From the NCBI GenBank assembly GCA_027596195.1, contig JADGJG010000820.1:1-12137 (forward strand): a DNA stretch of 12,137 nt, in the 5' to 3' direction. The notes beneath the pieces were generated by a model. That model searched no databases. It saw only the letters and a program-made list of their open reading frames with translations, and was not told where the DNA came from. Position 1 is the stretch's first letter; every line of letters begins with the position of its first letter. Position numbers and translations under genes: made by a program. Positions 7,266 through 12,137 of this stretch are shown here, in pieces. Source of the DNA: Podochytrium sp. JEL0797. Taxonomy: Eukaryota > Chytridiomycota > Chytridiomycetes > Chytridiales > Chytriomycetaceae.

Positions 7266-9545
7266 TCAAACGCCATATAAATCGCAAAAATCCTTCATAC
7301 ACCGAACCAACCGAAACGCCGCCTCCCCAATCCTCCGCTTCACCCCAGCCACGATACCAACGTCCTCCGCGGCCCCAGCCACAAACTGCGCCAACTCCCC
7401 ACCCAACTCCTCCACCACCGCGTTCGCCGCGTCCAACTCCATCACCACGCGTTCCACCTCCTCCCTGCTCAACACACATCCAAACTCCTTCGCGTGTGGG
7501 AGGATCGTGGCGTCGCTCGTGTGTAGGAGTGTGTCGACGGTTTGTGTAATTTCGAGGAATGTGGGGAGGATGGAGGTGTGTAGGGTTTCGGAGAGGGTAG
7601 TTGGAGTCAAGGTGCGGAGGGAGGCGAGGAGAGTTTGGATGCTTTGGATGGCCACGTCAGTTTTGGCGTGCACGTGAGTTTTGGTGGATGTGATGGAGTC
7701 TGTGGAGAGTGTTGTAGTTGTTGTGGTGGTGGTGGTGGTGGTGGTTGTGGCGGTGGTGGAAGTGGATGGGCATGTGAGGAGGAGGGTCGTTTTGAGGTGT
7801 TCGAGTGCGTTGGTGACGGTTTGGAGTTGTTGTGCGACAAGTGGCGCGAGGGTTGGATCGGTGGGGTTCAAGGCGAGGGACTTTGTGTGAGACATGAGGG
7901 AGACAAGTGATTCGCTGAGGATGTGTTTGGCGTTGTCGACTGCGTCGAGAGTGGGTGGGGAGAGAGGACGGGAAGTTTCGCTGATATTGCGACAAGTGAT
8001 AAGGATTTGTTTGAGGGGAAGGAGAATGGTAGACGGTTCTGATGCAGCCGGGCTGATTCCGTGAAAAATTAATCCCAATTAAATAAAAGAAGAAAAAACG
8101 ATAATACTTACGCAATCACTTCTTTGAGTTTTTCTACATGAGCATAAAATTGGTTGAAAAGAATTTGAATCGCCGGATCCAATTCTTGATTTGGTTTTGC
8201 CGAAAGCGAAGAATACGAATAGCGAATCGTGTTTGCGGATTCTGCCGCTGTCGAAACATCTCGAATCGAACTTGCGGGAGATCCATTCGAAGGGGACACG
8301 AGGCTTGCATTTCGCATGGAACCCCCGTTGCTCATCAATGACTGAACGCGAGCTCTGCGCTGTGTTTCTGAAATTGCGAGTGTGTGTTTGAGGGATTCGT
8401 GCTCATGGAGGAGAGATTCGTGTTTCGTTTGGAGGGCATGGAGGTCATGCGACATCTGAGTGATTTCAGCCGATTTGGATTGCGCGAAGATGGTGTGTGT
8501 TTCAAGGAGTTGAGTATAGAGACGCGTGGATTCGGCGAGTTTGGATTCGAGCTGTTTGTTGATCTGAAACGGAATATGCGTGAGGAGGGCTCGTATTTTA
8601 AAAAAAACCATGCATTGCTTACTTGTTCCAATCGCGTAATCTCGGTAGGCATAGCTTCCACACTCCACATTCGCTCCAACTCTGCATATTGCTTCTCCAG
8701 TTTCAATTTCTCGGATTCCAGAGATTCCACACGCGTTTCGAGATTGCGATTTGTCTGCAGTTGGAGATCAACACAATATTGCTGAGTTTGTTTCTAGCCA
8801 AATGATTTTACCGTTTCTAGATTGGGGATTTTCCGTGCGGATTCCTCCTCAACCGAAGATGGTGAGGCAGGAATGTCCGAGTCCACCGGCTGGGGCAAAT
8901 AGAGTTCTCTCATTTTGAGTGCGGTTTTTTCGCTGCTAGTGTCATGTTCAGACGGTCCGCCCGATTCCACTTTCTCCCCTTTCTCGTCAGCTGATTCGCC
9001 CACTTGGTTCACAACCGCCACTTCACTTGAATCTGACATTGACACTCGCTTTAGCGACGAGTTTCGGCTCGGAATGTGCTATTAATTGGAGTCAGTCAAG
9101 GGCAGTGCGAAAGGCCGCGGGGAGATTGCGGTGGCACAAACTCACTAGCGGTTCTGCGGGTTGCTGCGACTGCGAGTGCCGCGAGTCCACTTCGCTGAGA
9201 ATATCAGCGCAAAAGACTCGGAATATCGGCTCAGACATGGCGGCCAATTTCGGGTTTCTGGCGTGAATTGAAAGTGGTTGGTAACCAATCGCAAGCGATC
9301 CCCCGCAGTAACCTCGTTGCTTCCAGTGGCGGAGAGGATTCTGCTGTTCCGCCCGTCCTGTTCCTCACTTCCTCGGCGGCAGCGGCGGCGAGATCGCCCA
9401 GCTCTGCTTCAGAAAGGTGCAGCAGCCCGACTCGTCCTTCACTGGATGATGCGCCGATGGCACTTCCCGCGGGCTCCTTGTGCGCAGAGACAAACTGCCG
9501 CAGGGCCTCGTGGGCGGGTTTAGTGGTCACGGCGGGATGAGTCAT
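7266..9545 (-). CDS. Spa2/GIT-family polarity scaffold, 6 exons
   Basis: Exons in gene order are 9545-9313, 9257-9146, 9078-8812, 8754-8623, 8563-8112 and 8052-7266, separated by introns of 55, 67, 57, 59 and 59 nt. They join in frame to 660 residues. Two tandem Spa2-homology repeats are visible: residues 38-63 (LLHLSEAELGDLAAAAAEEV) and 81-104 (KLAAMSEPIFRVFCADILSE), with the family pattern K/R-L-xx-L/M-S-xxx-F/L-xx-L/F...D-I/V-xx-E-V-xx-R. A Ser/Glu-rich segment follows, then a long coiled coil (about 200-330, e.g. ETRVESLESEKLKLEKQYAE), a Ser-rich linker, and a C-terminal helical region from about 378 (ILFNQFYAHVEKLKEVI, then STILLPLKQILITCRNI) resembling the GIT1/Spa2 C-terminal domain. 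A run of 13 Thr (501-513) interrupts that region. In fungi Spa2 is the polarisome scaffold at growth sites; GIT proteins are the animal relatives. No ArfGAP or ankyrin part is present, which favours Spa2. If the third intron is 30 nt, the protein has 669 residues. Confidence 0.78.
7710..7748 (-). repeat. Trinucleotide repeat coding for 13 threonines
   Basis: On the + strand this is mostly GGT/TGT triplets with interruptions; on the coding - strand it is ACC/ACA/ACT, giving Thr501-Thr513 of the Spa2-like protein. Flanking triplets (GCC, ACC, TCC) extend a Thr/Ser-rich patch. It is a likely site of length variation. Confidence 0.8.
8755..8811 (-). other. Spa2-like gene intron 3 with two possible acceptors (30 or 57 nt)
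   Basis: The donor GTAAAA begins at 8811 (reading leftwards). An in-frame TAG inside means the sequence cannot be translated through. The first AG acceptor (CTCAG at 8782) gives a 30-nt intron and adds the nine residues QYCVDLQLQ; the second (CTGCAG at 8755) gives 57 nt. Both keep the frame. I prefer 57 nt because all other introns here are 50-80 nt, but the nine residues fit the coiled coil well. Confidence 0.55.
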
Positions 9546-10305
9546 TTTTCGAAAATTTCCCAAACGTTGCGTTGATTTTCAATTCTCCAACAAACATAGG
9601 TGAACTCATGGATATGGAAGTGGGGCTCCTTTCAGGTGGACGGATGTGCGAGAGTTGTGTCACTATTTTGCAGTGTTTGCGAAATTAGGGACGATGGAAG
9701 TCGTTTCTTAAGGAGGTTTCACAACTGATGCTCGTGGGCGGCCAATATATCGCGATTTTTGAAGGTCCCTTCAACGACGCATTCTGGTGGATCAATGAAA
9801 CTTGATTAACACGAAAGCTACATTATTTTTCTTCTCCGTGCTGGAGTTCACGAAAGCGGAGAACTTTTTACCGTCGCAACAGCTGAGGAGCGTGTCGCCT
9901 CCAACTTACACCCTTGTCGTGTTCGAAGTCACAACTGATGAGAGTCCACAATGTTGTTGACTTGGCTGTGCCAGAACTTGGACTTGAACGCTTGCATCGT
10001 GGTGTAGTTGTCTTGGCTCAACCCGGATTCATTCATTTGGTGCAAATGCCCGCACAAAAAAGAGTGGATCATTCAATAATACATGCACTGGTATTATTTT
10101 CGACTTTTCCAATGAGTGCACGCTTCATATGAATGAGAAAGTCCCTCCTTTGTGAATGAATAAACGGTGAACTGACGAATAACCCAGCAAATCACTCATT
10201 TGCAGTTTTTCATGTCTCGAGGAAACGAAGGGGTTCATTCATCCAACGGCAAAAAGTGGGTCAAAAGGCACAAATTTTTGAAACAGAAGTTATCCAAAAA
10301 GAAAT
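9546..10305. other. Divergent intergenic region between the Spa2-like and KNH-like genes
   Basis: Probably holds both promoters. Two small overlapping frames lie on opposite strands: + 9938-10132 (64 codons, MRVHNVVDLAVPELGLERL..., with AATAAA at 10159-10164 behind it) and - 10036-9929 (35 residues, MNESGLSQDNYTTMQAFKSK...). Neither is recognised and at most one is real. TCACAACTGATG occurs twice (9719 and 9929). An ATG at 10212 opens a frame overlapping the KNH-like start. No TATA box stands out. Confidence 0.35.
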
Positions 10306-11477
10306 ATGCAAGGCTTCATCGTTGCCCTGCTCTCGATTGCATCCTTCGGGTTTGCGCAAGTTGCGCCCTCTGCGCCGGCCGCGCCCTCCGCATCCTCCAC
10401 ACCCGCAAACACCATTGTGATCATCAACCCGATGGGTGTGTCCGGTTATGCCGCCGGCTCAACGCTTCAGATCGTTTGGAACATGGGAGGAACTGATCCA
10501 ACCTGGGGGGCGACACAATTGACTTTTGAATTATGTGATGCCAGTCTGGGGGCAACCAAAGTAATTCATGAGTTTCCATCGACGTCACATCTCGTTTTAT
10601 TTGCTAATAATTATTTTATTGAGGTTACTGCCATTGGAGTCACATTGGGGACGGCCCTCGTCCAGGACCTGGAACTGAGCGTGCAAATCCCTGTTACCGT
10701 TGCACCTGGAAGTGCCTACTGCGTCCGTGCCGACTTACAGGGCAGCGCTGGATTCACGTACTTTTTCTCACCCGTCTTCCCAATTACTCCTGCTGTTGCC
10801 ACAGGGGGTTCCAACGCTCCACTGGCGGTCACCTCGGGAGTCGATGCTCCAGCAAATCCGGTAGCTTCTCCCGCTGCCAAGGTCCCAAGCGTTGCATTTC
10901 CGTCCACGGACACCATCACAATTATTAGCCCAATAGCTTCACAAAAGTTCAAGTCGGGGCAAGCCATTCAAATCGTTTGGAACAACAACGGCGACACGAC
11001 AGATTCAGCGTACGCCCCCCTCCCCACCTATACCTATTTTTGCGCATTTCTCACTCTTCTCTTTTCAGATGGCTCAACACACAAGTCACGTTCGAAATCG
11101 CGGACGCGAGTCAAGGCCCGAACAAAGTGAACCCGATCGGAATCACGCTTGGCTCTGGAATGGTCAAGGACCTTCTGCTTAATGCCAACATCCCCGCCAA
11201 CGCGCCCACCGGGGGAGCCTTTTGCATCCGCGCGGGGATCATGGGACCGAGTGGGTTTGTTTACGCGTTTTCGCCAAACTTTTCCATGAATGGCGGAACG
11301 GCGGTTGTGGTTGCTTCGGGTGGTGGTAGTGGTGGAGCTGCTGTGGCTACAACTGCGGCGGCTGCTGGGGCGAAACCTGTGGTGTCGCAGGCCGCGACTG
11401 TTTCGACAACGAGTGGAGCCAAGATGAATGCGGCTGGGATTTTGTCGGCGATGGCTGTGATTGTGTTGTTGTTCTGA
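10306..11477 (+). CDS. GPI-anchored cell-surface protein with two Kre9/KNH-like domains, 3 exons
   Basis: Exons 10306-10560, 10624-11009 and 11069-11477 (introns 63 and 59 nt) encode 349 residues. Residues 1-18 (MQGFIVALLSIASFGFAQ) are a signal peptide. Two tandem copies of one domain follow at about 36-138 and 182-286; they align throughout (IVIINPMGVSGYAAG with ITIISPIASQKFKSG; LQIVWN with IQIVWN; QLTFELCDAS with QVTFEIADAS; AYCVRADLQGSAGFTYFFSP with AFCIRAGIMGPSGFVYAFSP). The opening pattern, a Pro then a Gly followed by I-x-W, is that of Kre9/KNH-like Ser-Thr-rich GPI-anchor proteins of fungal walls. A Pro/Ala linker joins the copies. An Ala/Ser/Thr/Gly-rich stalk (290-330) leads to a hydrophobic C-terminus (AAGILSAMAVIVLLF), a typical GPI-attachment signal. 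Copy 1 has Cys77 and Cys118; copy 2 has Ala instead of the first. The wall or membrane location is inferred; the molecular role is unknown. Confidence 0.8.
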
Positions 11478-11495
11478 TTATGGAAGTCGAGTTTC

Positions 11496-11501
11496 AATAA
11501 A
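11496..11501 (+). terminator. Polyadenylation signal AATAAA of the KNH-like gene
   Basis: AATAAA lies about 20 bp after the stop codon of the GPI-protein gene on the same strand, the expected position for a short fungal 3' UTR. Confidence 0.7.
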
Positions 11502-12137
11502 TAGCAAATGAGCATGAAAAAGGAGAGACTGCGGCTAAAAGATCGAAGTCCGGAATAAGGAATATTATGAAGTCGCAAGAACAGGGAAGGATTAAAAAAT
11601 GTTGCAAGATGAAAGCGTTCAAAACGTTCAAACCTTCAAAAACGAGTTGCTTAACTGTTAACAAGACAGAGGATGTTGCTCTCGACGGATGCTTTCTTCA
11701 ATACTCACCAATAAAAGCGCGTTGATTTTCCAAGTTTTATTCGGAATTCGCATGCCGCGCATCGCAGGGATAATGTCTTGTTGTCATGTTGGTGAATACA
11801 CTGTATGTATTGCGACTGGGAGAATCTCGGCGGAATATGATCTGTCGTGTGTGGCAAGCTTGATGCGATGAAATCAAAAATGTTAAAAGGAGTAATGCTC
11901 AATTTTTTTTTTAAAAAGCGGCCTGCGTGGCCGTCAGTTTCTGTTAGTTTACATTCACATTGCTGAGTGGCACATGCGCGCCACATCTCCATACCCGTCT
12001 TGGACCCAGAAATTACTCAGCCACCCTAAGGAGAAAAGTCTCAGGCTATTGCACATTCCGCGTCACGAATGAACCGGCAGTAACGCGATAACGAATGCCT
12101 TGTGGGCAATGTAAACAGGCAGCTTACAACGAAGGTT
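11502..12137. other. Right-end region with no supported gene
   Basis: Only short frames occur on either strand and none looks protein-like. There is an AT-rich patch with a T-run then A-run at about 11904-11925, followed by a small inverted repeat (CGGCC/GGCCG), three TTCAAA repeats at 11618-11640, and an AATAAA at 11710-11715 with no gene before it. Further right the sequence is of mixed composition without recognisable RNA structure. A gene may begin beyond the window. Confidence 0.45.

Noticed and set aside
7635..7910. Gly/Cys-rich + strand frame
   Set aside because: It is the antisense of the Thr-rich repeat and helices of the Spa2-like gene, whose reading is supported by domains and splice sites.
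9037..9045. Separate gene starting at ATG 9039 (-)
   Set aside because: The frame is continuous with upstream coding through a 67-nt intron (GTGAGT donor, CTGAC branch-like sequence, TAG acceptor at 9079), so this Met is internal to the Spa2-like protein.
11611..11640. Heat-shock-element-like TTC repeats
   Set aside because: Three TTC triplets occur at 8-9 bp spacing without the alternating GAA units, and no gene start lies nearby.

Overview
The window looks like nuclear DNA of an early-diverging, chytrid-like fungus. I infer this from five points: short spliceosomal introns (50-80 nt) with GT..AG ends that restore conserved protein frames; a mitochondrial propionyl-CoA carboxylase beta subunit, which as I recall most Dikarya lack; a secreted GH18 protein of a type I associate with chytrids; a Spa2/GIT-type polarity scaffold; and a GPI-anchored protein with Kre9/KNH-like domains. 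There are no operons, RNA genes, CRISPR arrays or intact transposons that I can support.

Layout. 1-386: C-rich and CA-rich low-complexity upstream DNA. 387-1250 (+): an unrecognised protein with a duplicated Ala-rich helix and a C-terminal hydrophobic hairpin. 1451-3301 (+): secreted GH18-type protein, 2 exons, with Asn at the catalytic Glu position. 3477-5486 (+): PCCB, 6 exons, complete. 5487-7240: a difficult stretch with a poorly resolved acidic/Gly-rich coding segment (about 6079-6628, +), a G-rich tract and one small ORF (6959-7132). 7266-9545 (-): Spa2/GIT-family scaffold, 6 exons, recovered by joining fragments across introns. 9546-10305: divergent intergenic region. 10306-11477 (+): secreted GPI-anchored protein with two tandem Kre9/KNH-like domains, 3 exons. 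11478-12137: no gene seen.

How the genes relate. GH18 and the KNH-like protein are cell-surface or wall proteins, and the Spa2-like scaffold would organise polarised growth at the cell cortex, so three of the five clear genes concern wall or polarity. PCCB is mitochondrial propionate/branched-chain metabolism and looks unrelated. No co-regulation can be read from the sequence.

The most notable points are the Asn in place of the catalytic acid in the GH18 motif, a Spa2 intron that is either 30 nt or 57 nt long, non-matching intron positions in the two KNH repeats, and the uncharacterised first gene. All splice models come from frame continuity, GT/AG sites and protein family similarity recalled from memory; none was tested computationally.
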